From the NCBI GenBank assembly GCA_028710135.1, contig JAQUSS010000009.1, positions 1 to 40,631 of the forward strand: a stretch of 40,631 nt of DNA, given 5' to 3'. A program made the translations under genes and the position numbers. Position 1 is the first letter of the stretch; each line of letters starts with the position of its first letter. The notes beneath the pieces are model-generated. The model saw only the letters and a program-made list of their open reading frames with translations. It searched no databases and was not told where the DNA came from. Below, piece by piece: positions 20,923 through 29,267 of this stretch. The DNA comes from Gemmiger sp. (GTDB lineage: Bacteria > Bacillota > Clostridia > Oscillospirales > Ruminococcaceae).

Positions 20923-22713
20923 TTATGCTTTGGCAGCCGGTTTTTCCATCGCGATGGAAAGGTCATGCAGTTGCTTTTCGTCCACCAGCTCGGGCGCACC
21001 GCTCATCGGTTCGCTGGCGTTTTGCACCTTGGGGAAGGCGATTACATCCCGGATGGAATCTTTTTTGAGCATCAGCATCACCATACGGTCCAGCCCGTAG
21101 GCCATGCCGCCATGGGGGGGCGCACCGTAGCGGTAGGCATCCATCAAAAAGCCGAAGCTTTCGCGGGCGCGTTCCTCGGTAAAGCCCAACACCTTGAACA
21201 TCCGATCCTGCAAAACCGGGTCGTTGATGCGCATTGAGCCGCCGCCCATCTCCACACCGTTGAGCACGATATCGTAGGCAATGGCGTGGCAGGCCCCGGG
21301 GTCACTCTCCAGCTTATCCATATCCTCGGCACGGGGCAGGGTGAAGGGATGGTGCATGGCCATCCAGCGGCCCTCCTGCTCGCTGTACTCGAAGAGGGGG
21401 AAATCCACCACCCAAAGGAAGTTGAATTTGTCCGGGTCAATCAGGCCGTATTTGCGGCCAATTTCCAGCCGCACCTGGCCCAGGGCCGTGCAGGCTTTTA
21501 CCCAGTCGCCATCGCTTACCAGCAGCAGCACATCCCCGGTTTCAGCCGAGAGGGCGGTGTGCAGGGCAGCCTTTTCCTCCTCGGTCAAAAACTTTTCAAA
21601 GCTGGAGGTGGTGCCTTCTTCGGTCAAACGGGTGTAGGCAAGGCCCTTGGCCCCGTAGGTTTTGGCAACCTCGCCCAGCTTATCAATGGTTTTGCGGGTT
21701 AAGGTGGCGGCCATCCCCTTGGCGTTGATGGCCCGGATGCTGCCCCCCGCGCCAAGCGCGGCCTTGAAGGGCACAAACTCGCTGGCGGCAAACAGGGCGC
21801 TTACATCCTGCAATTCCAGCCCAAAGCGGGTATCGGGCTTATCGGAGCCATAGCGGCCCATCGCCTCCTGCCAGGGCAGGCGGGCAAAGGGCGTGGCAAC
21901 CTCCACCCCCAAAATTTCTTTCCACAGGGTTTTGATCAGCCCTTCGTTGACGGTCATCACATCGTCCTCGCTCACGAAGGACATTTCCTCGTCCACCTGG
22001 GTAAACTCGGGCTGGCGATCCGCCCGCAGGTCCTCATCCCGGAAGCAACGGGCAATTTGGAAGTACCGGTCAAACCCCGAAAGCATTAAAATTTGCTTAT
22101 ACTGCTGGGGGCTTTGGGGCAGGGCATAAAAATGCCCCGGCTGCAACCGGCTGGGCACCAAATAATCTCGCGCACCCTCGGGGGTAGATTTTATCAGCAT
22201 GGGGGTTTCAATCTCGCAAAAATGCTGCTCGCAAAAATAGTTGCGCAGCACCTGGCAAATTTTGGAGCGCAGCACAATGGGCCCGTGCATGGAAGGGCGG
22301 CGCAAATCCAAATAGCGGTATTTTAGCCGCAGCTCATCGTTCACCGGCACCTCATCCCGAATTTCAAACGGGGGTGTTTCGGCGGCGGAAAGTACCCGCA
22401 GCTCGGCCACATACAGCTCCACATCGCCGGTGGCAATTTTATCGGTTTTGGCGGCGCGCTCCCGCAGGGTGCCGCGGCAAATCAGCACATATTCACTTTT
22501 TAGGCTTTGGGCCTTGGCAAACACATCGCGGGGGGTATCCTCGTCAAAAACAAGCTGCAAAATGCCGGTGGTATCCCGCAGGTCAGTAAAAATAATGCCG
22601 CCCTTATCGCGGCTGCGCGCCACCGAGCCGCAAACCGTCATCTGCTGGCCCACATTTGCCATGCTAACCTCACCACAATACTGTGTGCGGCGCAGGCTCC
22701 CCATACTTTCCAT
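20923..22713 (-). CDS. aspS: Aspartyl-tRNA synthetase
   Basis: Class IIb synthetase charging tRNA-Asp (and perhaps tRNA-Asn). The 596-aa product has an N-terminal OB-fold (VCGSVARSRDKGGIIFTDLR), class II motif 1 around LRSKICQVLRNYF, motif 2 in RYFQIARCFRDEDLRADRQP and EFTQVDEEMSF, the bacterial GAD insertion (KGLAYTRLTEEG), and motif 3 in GGMAYGLDRMVMLML. It is therefore the bacterial type. The ATG at 22713 has GAGG 7 bases upstream; the open frame further up overlaps the promoter. The leader is only about 55 bases, too short for a T-box. Single-gene unit. Confidence 0.97.
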   Translation of the reverse strand: MESMGSLRRTQYCGEVSMANVGQQMTVCGSVARSRDKGGIIFTDLRDTTGILQLVFDEDTPRDVFAKAQSLKSEYVLICRGTLRERAAKTDKIATGDVELYVAELRVLSAAETPPFEIRDEVPVNDELRLKYRYLDLRRPSMHGPIVLRSKICQVLRNYFCEQHFCEIETPMLIKSTPEGARDYLVPSRLQPGHFYALPQSPQQYKQILMLSGFDRYFQIARCFRDEDLRADRQPEFTQVDEEMSFVSEDDVMTVNEGLIKTLWKEILGVEVATPFARLPWQEAMGRYGSDKPDTRFGLELQDVSALFAASEFVPFKAALGAGGSIRAINAKGMAATLTRKTIDKLGEVAKTYGAKGLAYTRLTEEGTTSSFEKFLTEEEKAALHTALSAETGDVLLLVSDGDWVKACTALGQVRLEIGRKYGLIDPDKFNFLWVVDFPLFEYSEQEGRWMAMHHPFTLPRAEDMDKLESDPGACHAIAYDIVLNGVEMGGGSMRINDPVLQDRMFKVLGFTEERARESFGFLMDAYRYGAPPHGGMAYGLDRMVMLMLKKDSIRDVIAFPKVQNASEPMSGAPELVDEKQLHDLSIAMEKPAAKA

Positions 22714-22773
22714 ACAACTTCCTCTTTTCTGGCTCTTTTTTGGAATATACTCCAAAATCATCACTTATCTGGC

Positions 22774-22802
22774 ATTATAGCATTTTACGGCCCCTTGTGC
22801 AA
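22774..22802 (-). promoter_or_regulatory. Promoter of aspS
   Basis: Minus-strand TTGCAC (22797-22802), 17 bases, TATAAT (22774-22779) with the TGC extension before it (TGCTATAAT). The transcript would start near 22767. Confidence 0.7.
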
Positions 22803-22815
22803 TATATTGTAGCAG

Positions 22816-22844
22816 TTGCCAACCGTCGGTTTTTGGGGTATAAT
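22816..22844 (+). promoter_or_regulatory. Promoter of the COG2426 membrane protein gene
   Basis: TTGCCA (22816-22821) and a perfect TATAAT (22839-22844) with 17-base spacing, divergent from the aspS promoter with only 13 bases between the two -35 boxes. Confidence 0.75.
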
Positions 22845-22910
22845 TGCGGTTGCATTCCCCTATACGCGTCCGGCAAGCGCCGGCTTAACCTTAAACATAG
22901 AGGTATTTAT

Positions 22911-23390
22911 ATGCTAGGCCAGTATTTGATTGTATTTCTTGTTTCGATGGTACCCTTAATTGAACTGCGCGGGGCCATCCCCTACGGCGTGGCCTTTGGG
23001 CTGCCTTTGTGGAGCACTTATGTGGTTGCCATCATCGGCAATATGCTGCCGGTGCCCTTCATCTATCTGTTTGCCCGCAAGGTGCTGGTTTGGGGGAAAG
23101 ATAAGCCGGTAATTGGCAAGTTTTTCACCTTCTGCCTAGAAAAGGGCGAAAAAGGCGGCAAAAAGCTGAAGGAAAAGGCCGGGCGCGGGCTGTTTGTTGC
23201 CCTGCTGCTGTTTGTGGGCATCCCCCTGCCGGGTACCGGCGCGTGGACGGGTACCCTGGCCGCCAGCCTGCTGGATATGGATTTTAAAGAGAGTGTTTTG
23301 GCCTGCATGGGCGGCGTGTTGCTGGCCGGGTGCATTATGGGCGTTATCAGCGTGTTGGGCGTATCGGCCTTTGGTGCGATTGCCGGGTGA
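22911..23390 (+). CDS. Small multidrug-export-type membrane protein (COG2426)
   Basis: A 159-aa integral membrane protein with about four hydrophobic segments. MLGQYLIVFLVSMVPLIELR with the following GAIPYGVAFGLP, GNMLPVPFIYLFARKVL and FVGIPLPGTGAWTGTLAASL are the conserved core of the COG2426 'small multi-drug export protein' family; the ELRGAIP and PLPGTGAW segments are re-entrant-like, as in DedA proteins. Transport substrate is not established for the family. The start at 22911 follows GAGGTATTTAT; the frame upstream contains the promoter. Own promoter and terminator. Confidence 0.9.
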   Translation: MLGQYLIVFLVSMVPLIELRGAIPYGVAFGLPLWSTYVVAIIGNMLPVPFIYLFARKVLVWGKDKPVIGKFFTFCLEKGEKGGKKLKEKAGRGLFVALLLFVGIPLPGTGAWTGTLAASLLDMDFKESVLACMGGVLLAGCIMGVISVLGVSAFGAIAG

Positions 23391-23454
23391 TAAACTTCGC
23401 CTCCCCTGCCGCGCAAGTTTTAGCAAAAGCAAAATTAAAATCAAAGCAAAGTAA

Positions 23455-23501
23455 ATAAGCGCTGTGCCCCGTTTTTTTGTAGGGCACAGCGCTTATCTTT
23501 T
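23455..23501 (+). terminator. Terminator after the COG2426 gene
   Basis: ATAAGCGCTGTGCCC (23455-23469) and GGGCACAGCGCTTAT (23482-23496) are perfect 15-base complements around a T-rich loop, followed by CTTTT. It can also serve the convergent hydrolase gene. Confidence 0.9.
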
Positions 23502-23537
23502 GTGTTTCTACCTGAACCACTATTCGCTTACAGCAGG

Positions 23538-24449
23538 TCAGCGTTTTGAAAGAAATTCCAACACCTGTTTCTTTACCGTATCAAAATGTTCTACCAAGGC
23601 AAAATGCGTGCCTGGTTTCAACTCCACAAAGGTCACCGGCCCGTTCAAATGGTCACGGTAATATTCCATGGCTTGAAACATATATAAACTGCCAGGGTTG
23701 GGGGCAAACACCAGCGCCGGAACCTGAATCGTTGGCACCACATCGCGGTAATCCTGATAGCCGGAATCATACCAAGTTGCTATGCAGGCCAGCTGATCCA
23801 AGCAGTTGGCTATGCCTTTCTCCGCCATCGTAGTCACGCTTTGGAATTCAGCCGGGATGTCTTTCGGGTCTGCCTGTAGCAACTGCGCAAAATCAATTTT
23901 CATTGCCGGAGGAAGCGCAAGCTCCGGGAAGGCACTGGCAGAGGTTTCCGCCGTATCCTGCGCAAAAAAGGCGTCCGGGTCATGGAACATTTTTTGCAGG
24001 GAATCGGCCAGCTTGGCCAAATTCTGTTTGCCGCGTATCCGGCCATAGGGCCAATCCTCTCGGGAAGTGACGCTGGGGGGCTGGTCGAAGATGATGATGC
24101 TGTCCACGTACAAATCTCCATAAGCTTTGAAATAGGCTAAAATAACCGAAAGGCCCATGGAACCACCGTAGAAAATTGCTTTTTCAACTTGCAGGTGCTC
24201 CAGCAGTTCCTTGGCGTCTAGCGCACACCAAGCCATGGAATTGTACTTGCTTGGCGAGGATTTTCCGTAGCCGCGGTAATCGAAGGCTACGCAGTGATAC
24301 CCCTGCTCCGCCAGCTCATCAAACATCGGGTTGGGCAACATTTCATAGGATGCGCCAAAGCCATCGAAAAACAAGACGGTCTGTGCAGATTTTTCTCCTG
24401 CCTCGGTGTAGGAAATATTCAATTTTTGGGAATTGGTATAGTATGACAT
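23538..24449 (-). CDS. Alpha/beta-fold hydrolase
   Basis: A 303-aa serine hydrolase. The nucleophile elbow is GGSMGLS (G-x-S-x-G), with an oxyanion-type segment LFFDGFGASYEM, the DYRGYGKSSPS loop, and the catalytic His in KPGTHFALVEHFD near the C-terminus. A cap domain is inserted between (about residues 130-220). Substrate unknown. GGAG lies 7 bases before the ATG. It starts 21 bases after the stop of the GPH transporter gene, so the two form an operon: import of a compound followed by its hydrolysis is a reasonable reading. Lower GC than the surrounding core genes. Confidence 0.9.
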   Translation of the reverse strand: MSYYTNSQKLNISYTEAGEKSAQTVLFFDGFGASYEMLPNPMFDELAEQGYHCVAFDYRGYGKSSPSKYNSMAWCALDAKELLEHLQVEKAIFYGGSMGLSVILAYFKAYGDLYVDSIIIFDQPPSVTSREDWPYGRIRGKQNLAKLADSLQKMFHDPDAFFAQDTAETSASAFPELALPPAMKIDFAQLLQADPKDIPAEFQSVTTMAEKGIANCLDQLACIATWYDSGYQDYRDVVPTIQVPALVFAPNPGSLYMFQAMEYYRDHLNGPVTFVELKPGTHFALVEHFDTVKKQVLEFLSKR

Positions 24450-24470
24450 TTTGCTTCTCCTTGTTTTATA

Positions 24471-25868
24471 TTATCTTTTTGCTTTGAGCGGTACGGACAG
24501 TTGGCTCTCGCACTCCTCCCGGCTGATTTCTCCCTGGTTTGCTTTGGTCATTAGCTGCACATCCTTATCGCGCAGCTTGTACCCAAGCTTTAGTATGATA
24601 ATGGCAATCAGTTGGCCGATTGCCGGAAACAGGGACATCATAAACCAAATCATGTCGGTAACCGCAACGGGCTGCGCCGCCACATCTCCACTGATAAAGC
24701 CCACTGCGCCCAGCAACAGCATTGTGACGGAACCAGACGCGGCACCGATGATTTTGGCGTTGAAGGTACTCATTGACATGATGACACCGGTAGTGTTTTT
24801 TCCGGTTTTGTACAACCGGTATTCTGCACAATCCAAAAAGAACATATTGAGAAACAGGTTGGTGGAGAAGAAGCAGGCGTTGCGGATGGTGTGGCATACC
24901 AGAAAGAGCACAACGTTACTGTATCCCACAAAGAAAATGATGACGCTGAACAGGCAGTTGCCAACCAGAAAAACCATATACAGCGTAAACTTGTCTATCC
25001 GTTTGGTAATGGCCGGTGCCAGCGTGCCGATAATTAGGGCCGGGACCATCGGCAGCATATTCATGAGAATCATCATATCCACATTGCCCAAATTATATAT
25101 GGCAAAGTAACCCATAACCGTCATGATGGAATTGGTAAGCCCTGAAACAACGGAGGCGCACAGCATAACCAGCATGAACTTATTTTGCACAACCGCCCGG
25201 AACAAATCGTTCAAATTTGGCGACTGTTCCTCGGTGGAAATATTTCGCTCTTTGGCTGTAAACCCTAGCGGTACCATGGTAATCAAGCTGACGGTTGCTA
25301 CGATGATTGCCGTGGCCGTCCACCCGATGGTGGGGTACAGCAGCGGAATGGCAATGCCGGGCAGTATGCCCGCGATGTAGATAATCGTTCTGCCCTGCGT
25401 GACGATTTTGGTGCGCTCATGCACATTGCCTGTCATAGCGGTTACCACTGAGAAAAAGGGGATGTCGCACACGGTGTAAGCCATACCCCAGCACACATAC
25501 AAACCGGTGGCCAGCAAGGTTTTTACCCCAATAGATAGCGAAGAAGGAATTGCGAATAGTAGCACCGTAAAGATGGGCAGCAGGAAAGATGACAGTTTGA
25601 GCCAAGGCTTGTACTTTCCGCCCTTGCGTTTACTCTTATCCACAATGATGCCAAACAGAGGGTCGTTAATGGCATCCCAGATACGTGCACCAAGGAAAAT
25701 GAGGCCCACCACAGCCGCTGTAATTCCAATGTCGGTGAAATAGATTTGTAGGTAGCTGGTAAACAGGCTATACAGAATGCACTGCCCGGAGGAAAACGCC
25801 AAATAGCTGACTCGTTCCTTCAAGGTGGTCTGATTGGAAATTGCTGCGGCTGTCGCTGTTTTCTTCAT
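24471..25868 (-). CDS. GPH-family (glycoside/cation symporter) MFS transporter
   Basis: A 465-aa transporter with 12 hydrophobic segments. LKERVSYLAFSSGQCILYSL, then RIWDAINDPLFGIIVDKSKR with GGKYKPWL are the diagnostic helix 2-3 signature of the GPH family (MelB, XynP, GusB). Members import glycosides, pentosides or hexuronides with sodium or protons. The second half has FSTNLFLNMFFLDCAEYRLY and TGKNTTGVIMSM, equivalent to the conserved DxxEYG-x-x-TG motif. GGGAGG precedes the ATG at 25868. Operon with a hydrolase and divergent from a TetR regulator whose operator overlaps this promoter; likely inducible. Confidence 0.92.
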   Translation of the reverse strand: MKKTATAAAISNQTTLKERVSYLAFSSGQCILYSLFTSYLQIYFTDIGITAAVVGLIFLGARIWDAINDPLFGIIVDKSKRKGGKYKPWLKLSSFLLPIFTVLLFAIPSSLSIGVKTLLATGLYVCWGMAYTVCDIPFFSVVTAMTGNVHERTKIVTQGRTIIYIAGILPGIAIPLLYPTIGWTATAIIVATVSLITMVPLGFTAKERNISTEEQSPNLNDLFRAVVQNKFMLVMLCASVVSGLTNSIMTVMGYFAIYNLGNVDMMILMNMLPMVPALIIGTLAPAITKRIDKFTLYMVFLVGNCLFSVIIFFVGYSNVVLFLVCHTIRNACFFSTNLFLNMFFLDCAEYRLYKTGKNTTGVIMSMSTFNAKIIGAASGSVTMLLLGAVGFISGDVAAQPVAVTDMIWFMMSLFPAIGQLIAIIILKLGYKLRDKDVQLMTKANQGEISREECESQLSVPLKAKR

Positions 25869-25932
25869 GAATTGTATCCTCCCAATTTCATTTAATGCTT
25901 GCCAATGAGAACGCGAACAATTAAATGCACAA

Positions 25933-25977
25933 AATTATCAACACTTGATGTATGTTTATGAACAGCTGTTGACAATT
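25933..25977. promoter_or_regulatory. Operator of the TetR / GPH divergon
   Basis: AATTATCAACA (25933-25943) and TGTTGACAATT (25967-25977) are inverted repeats matching 10 of 11. The left arm covers the minus-strand -10 box (GATAAT) of the GPH gene; the right arm covers the -35 box (TTGACA) of the TetR gene. A perfect AACAGCTGTT palindrome (25961-25970) overlaps the right arm. One repressor could control both promoters. Confidence 0.6.
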
Positions 25978-25996
25978 CCTACAATTCTTTTATAAT
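25969..25996 (+). promoter_or_regulatory. Consensus promoter of the TetR gene
   Basis: TTGACA (25969-25974) and TATAAT (25991-25996) with 16-base spacing, both perfect. About 95 bases upstream of the TetR start. The opposing GPH promoter (TTCATA, 17 bases, GATAAT) lies in the left part of the same 220-base region. Confidence 0.8.
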
Positions 25997-26089
25997 AGAG
26001 TGGATGACTTCTGTCAATAAGCAAAACAACGGTAATATGCACATTCATCCACAGGTTAAGGGGTGTCTGTTCGCAAAGGGAATAAAAAG

Positions 26090-26674
26090 ATGCAAAAAGA
26101 ATTGGTAACAAAGAAAATAGACCGGCGTACAACGTACACGCAGTCTATCATTAAAAAAGCCTTAATTCAGATGCTACATGAGATGCCAATTGAAAAAATC
26201 ACCGTAGCCGGCATTTGCAGAATTGCGGAAATTAACCGCGGTACATTTTACATCCACTACCAAAACCCGTACGACTTACTAAAAAAGATGGAAGAAGAAT
26301 ATGCCGCCAAAATGGTTGAGGACATTCGCCAATTGATTCAGCTGATGATGGCCAAAAAGGACTACCGCCCCTTGGGGATGTCTATGCACCACATCAACGT
26401 CACCGATGACATCCATCGTTTTTTGCTAACACACAATCCAAGCTCCAGCAATATTATGCAGCAGATGCGGCGGGAGGTGGAGCCCTTCGTTAAGGCAAAC
26501 ATGATGGAATACTACGGGTTTTCCGAGGAAAAGGCCCAGATAGCGTTCGAGTTGCTGTATGCGGGTAGCCAAGCGGTTGACATCTATCTGTTGAAGAAAA
26601 ACGCATCGCCGGGGGAAGTGGACAGAATGATTGCCATTATGGATGATATCATTGAAAACGGTTTGGGTAAATGA
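26090..26674 (+). CDS. TetR-family regulator of the divergent GPH operon
   Basis: A 194-aa regulator. The HTH is EKITVAGICRIAEINRGTFY followed by IHYQNPYDLLKKMEEE, a form common in Firmicutes TetR proteins of the TetR_C_7/FasR-like group (KxxxRRTxYTQxxIKxALIxLL start). The ATG at 26090 has AAAGGG upstream; the GTG at 26063 is an alternative. It is divergent from the GPH transporter/hydrolase operon, and the shared inverted repeat fits a repressor of both. The ligand is probably the transported compound (inference). Confidence 0.9.
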   Translation: MQKELVTKKIDRRTTYTQSIIKKALIQMLHEMPIEKITVAGICRIAEINRGTFYIHYQNPYDLLKKMEEEYAAKMVEDIRQLIQLMMAKKDYRPLGMSMHHINVTDDIHRFLLTHNPSSSNIMQQMRREVEPFVKANMMEYYGFSEEKAQIAFELLYAGSQAVDIYLLKKNASPGEVDRMIAIMDDIIENGLGK

Positions 26675-26836
26675 TATCTATCTTCCCCTTTGGTTCTCCT
26701 TGGCCATTGATATGAACCCGTTGGCCTTTCTTGCTATATGAAAACCAAGATTGTGTAACAGGCAGTGAAACAAATCTGAATTTGTCGGAGTGGGATAAGG
26801 TTATTTGTATTTTATGTTGAACAAGAAATAAAATTT

Positions 26837-27715
26837 ATGGGGGGACATTGTAAACGGCTTATTAGGAAACCAAAAACGAAAAAGCGCTATCTTTCAATTG
26901 TTTCATTTTTCATGCTGGCTGCCACCATTTTGAATGGATGCGCGAGCAAGGATGTAAGACATACGGAGAATACCGCGAACATCGGTACCGGCATTCTTCG
27001 CAAGGAAGTATTCGCACTTGTTTCCAGCGCGGAAAACTCCAGCATAGATTACAGCAAGCAATATGCCTACATTGAGGATATTGGAGATGGAAGAGGCTAC
27101 ACGGCGGGCGTCATTGGTTTTACGTCGGGAACCGGAGCTTTGTTACAGGTGGTACATGAATATCTGAAGTTGAAGCCCCAAAACAATTCGTTGGAAAAGT
27201 ATCTTTCTGCACTGGAAGCAGTAGTCGGAACGGATTCACACGAAGGGCTGGGGGATGCATTTCTTGCCGACTGGCAAATTGCGTCAGAGGATGCCGAGAT
27301 GATACAGGCCCAGAATACGATTTTAGATGATTTGTACCTCAATCCATCCATTGCCTTTGCCAATGAAGAGGGGCTTAGCGTTTTGGGGCAATACATCTAT
27401 TATGATGCCATGGTGGTGCATGGCCCCGGGGACGATGAGGACAGCTTCAACGGAATTCGGATGAACGCCAAAGCGTCGGCAGATACCCCCGCAATGGGGG
27501 GAAACGAGAAAACGTATTTGCAGGCGTTTTTAGATGCGAGAAGTGTCATCATGAAAAAGGAAGAAGCACATTCGGATTTATCCCGATTAAATACACAGCA
27601 GGCATTTCTTGAGGCAGGAAACGAAACACTAGCGCTTCCTCTTACATGGACGATGTATGGCGAAGCATTTGCGTTGGATGAAAGCAGTTTGAGCAATATG
27701 GCCGAATGCGCATGA
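26837..27715 (+). CDS. GH46-type chitosanase, predicted lipoprotein
   Basis: A 292-aa secreted enzyme. Residues 1-35 form a signal peptide with a basic N-terminus, hydrophobic core (YLSIVSFFMLAATILNGC) and lipobox-like LNGC at C35; N at -2 is unusual. The rest matches GH46 chitosanases. The acid Glu is E66 in SSAENSS and the catalytic Asp is D84 in IGDGRGYTAG; their spacing of 18 is identical to E22/D40 of the Streptomyces enzyme. FTSGTGALLQVV, LSVLGQYIYYDAMVVHGPGD and EEAHSDLSRLNT are further family motifs. It would hydrolyse chitosan outside the cell. No strong ribosome binding site is seen. The Asp in GTGD is Ala here. Low GC and isolated, so likely acquired. Confidence 0.85.
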   Translation: MGGHCKRLIRKPKTKKRYLSIVSFFMLAATILNGCASKDVRHTENTANIGTGILRKEVFALVSSAENSSIDYSKQYAYIEDIGDGRGYTAGVIGFTSGTGALLQVVHEYLKLKPQNNSLEKYLSALEAVVGTDSHEGLGDAFLADWQIASEDAEMIQAQNTILDDLYLNPSIAFANEEGLSVLGQYIYYDAMVVHGPGDDEDSFNGIRMNAKASADTPAMGGNEKTYLQAFLDARSVIMKKEEAHSDLSRLNTQQAFLEAGNETLALPLTWTMYGEAFALDESSLSNMAECA

Positions 27716-27764
27716 AGGAGTTTGTGGCCCCGTTTACGGGTAGTAAGAATACAAAGGCATAAAA

Positions 27765-27847
27765 AATGCCCCTCAAGGGGCTGCCATGCGTCAGCAATGC
27801 AGTTGGCTGACCATTTTGCAGCCCCTTGAGGGGCATTGTCTGTATTA
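27765..27847. repeat. 83-bp element with perfect 20-bp inverted ends
   Basis: AATGCCCCTCAAGGGGCTGC (27765-27784) recurs as its exact complement at 27828-27847. Each arm is itself nearly palindromic (CCCCTCAAGGGG), and an inner GTCAGC/GCTGAC stem sits between. It can act as a strong terminator for the chitosanase gene, but the size and symmetry also fit a small non-autonomous inverted-repeat element (MITE-like). No target duplication is evident. Confidence 0.7.
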
Positions 27848-27875
27848 GGCCCTTCCAGGGCCATCCCAAGCCACC

Positions 27876-27904
27876 AGCTCTGCTGGTGGCTTGGACTTTT
27901 CAGG
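27876..27904. terminator. Hairpin at the end of the repeat-domain lipoprotein gene
   Basis: CCAAGCCACCAG (27876-27887) and CTGGTGGCTTGG (27893-27904) form a perfect 12-bp stem with loop CTCTG, directly behind the stop codon of the minus-strand lipoprotein gene. The T-run is poor on both sides. Confidence 0.55.
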
Positions 27905-27905
27905 T

Positions 27906-28802
27906 TTATTTTGCGGGGTTTAAGGCAGCGGCAACCCACTGCCCGGTGGCATCCTGGTAGGCCAGCACGTTGATGTTCGCCCCATCGGTAAGGCCATCGC
28001 GCAGGCCGTTCAGCAGGTTATCGTCCTTGCGAAAGCTCAGGGTGGTTCCATCCGCCTGCAACAGGCTAAAGCTGCTCATCATCCCCTCCTGCACGGTGCC
28101 GGTATACACGGTTGTGGCCTGGGCGTAAAGGGCAAGCTGCGCGGCATCATCGGTGATATACACGGCGGTGGCATCGTCGTCATCGGCCGTATCAAATAGG
28201 CAGCCCACGGCCACCTGCATCCCCTCCAACAAACCGTTGGAAAGGGCGCGGGTGGTCGTATCCGTCAGGTGGATATCCACCTCCTGCCCGGTAGCGCCAT
28301 CGTCCAGCGTCAGCTCAAACTGGTTCATGGTGGCATCGCTTACGGTGCCCGTCAACCATGCGGCCTTATTTTGCACCGGCAGGTCATCGTCCGCATCGTC
28401 CACAACGGTCGCCGTCAGGCTTTTGCCGCCATCGGCGGTGGTGCCGCCCACCTCCACCCGCATCCCCTCCAGCAGGCCGTTATCCAAATCAATCTTTGTG
28501 TTATCTTGCAGGTACACCTGCACGGTGGTGCCATCGTCCAGCGCCAGCACAAACTGGTGCATGGTGCATTCGGTGGCGGTGCCGGCCAGGTACAGGGTGC
28601 TGCCCTGCACCGCCTGGCCATCCGCCGGGGCGGTGGTGGGCACCGCCGGGGCTTCGGTTTGGGTGGGTGCCGGGGCCGCCGTGGGCGCAGCCGCAGCCCC
28701 GTCCCCACTCAAGGAAGCCGGGGCGCTGCCACAGCCTGCCAGCAGTGCCACTGCCAGCCCACAGCCCGCCAGGGCGCGGAGATATTGGTTACGTTTCATC
28801 AT
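27906..28802 (-). CDS. Lipoprotein with three related beta-domains, unknown function
   Basis: A 298-aa surface lipoprotein. The signal peptide ends in a classical lipobox LLAGC (C24). A low-complexity Ala/Pro/Thr linker follows (to about residue 65). Three related domains of about 60 residues come next, each with the pattern G-T-x5-M-x2-F-x-L-x2-DDG-T then L-x-NGLLEGM-x-V-x-V (near residues 67, 147 and 230; the third is the most diverged). The fold looks like small OB-type beta barrels. I do not recognise a named family. GAGG sits 6 bases before the ATG at 28802. Likely extracellular binding role; ligand unknown. Confidence 0.8.
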   Translation of the reverse strand: MMKRNQYLRALAGCGLAVALLAGCGSAPASLSGDGAAAAPTAAPAPTQTEAPAVPTTAPADGQAVQGSTLYLAGTATECTMHQFVLALDDGTTVQVYLQDNTKIDLDNGLLEGMRVEVGGTTADGGKSLTATVVDDADDDLPVQNKAAWLTGTVSDATMNQFELTLDDGATGQEVDIHLTDTTTRALSNGLLEGMQVAVGCLFDTADDDDATAVYITDDAAQLALYAQATTVYTGTVQEGMMSSFSLLQADGTTLSFRKDDNLLNGLRDGLTDGANINVLAYQDATGQWVAAALNPAK

Positions 28803-29267
28803 ACATTGCCTCGTTTCTTTCGGTTACCAAAACAGCATCGGGCCGGGCCAAGTATTTGCTTACCGCCTGCTTACCGGCCTGGCACCGTTTTTGCGGCGGC
28901 AGCCGCCGGGAACTTGCGCGGCCCTGCACCGGCCCAAGGGGGGGTGGCGGGGGCACGGTTTGCCACGCCGCCTGCCCGCCCCATACCCCCACTTTAACAC
29001 GTTTTTTACCGGCAAGCAAGGCCGGGGCCGGGCTTGCCCGGCTGCAAAACCTATCGCTGGGCCGCCAAAAGCCCGCCAAAACCCCGATAACTGCCCACGA
29101 TTCCCGGCCCTTGGCGGGGTGTGGCGGCCCGCCCACATTTTTTTTGCAGGGGGCCTTGCCCCCGGCGCTTTTTGCCCCCGGCAACCTTGCTAAACCCCGC
29201 ACCCCCTGCATAGAATTTACAGGCTGCGGTTGTTGCTTTTTTGCAGTGCGCGGAAGGAGGAACCCCT
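28803..29267. other. GC-rich intergenic stretch with AGCS promoter
   Basis: These 465 bases are GC-rich with many G and C runs, and I see no gene with a ribosome binding site. Several imperfect GC hairpins are present (for example around 29020-29045 and 29140-29170). At its right end TTGCTA (29187-29192) and TAGAAT (29211-29216), 18 bases apart, form the likely promoter of the AGCS gene, whose AAGGAGG site ends at 29260. Confidence 0.5.

Noticed and set aside
22714-22780. T-box riboswitch before aspS
   Set aside because: The leader from the predicted start to the ATG is only about 55 bases and lacks T-box sequence and a specifier hairpin.
28153-29193. A 346-codon plus-strand frame opposite the repeat-domain lipoprotein
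   Set aside because: Antisense to a gene with a clean signal peptide and lipobox; the Ser/Val/Thr-rich product looks like a shadow.
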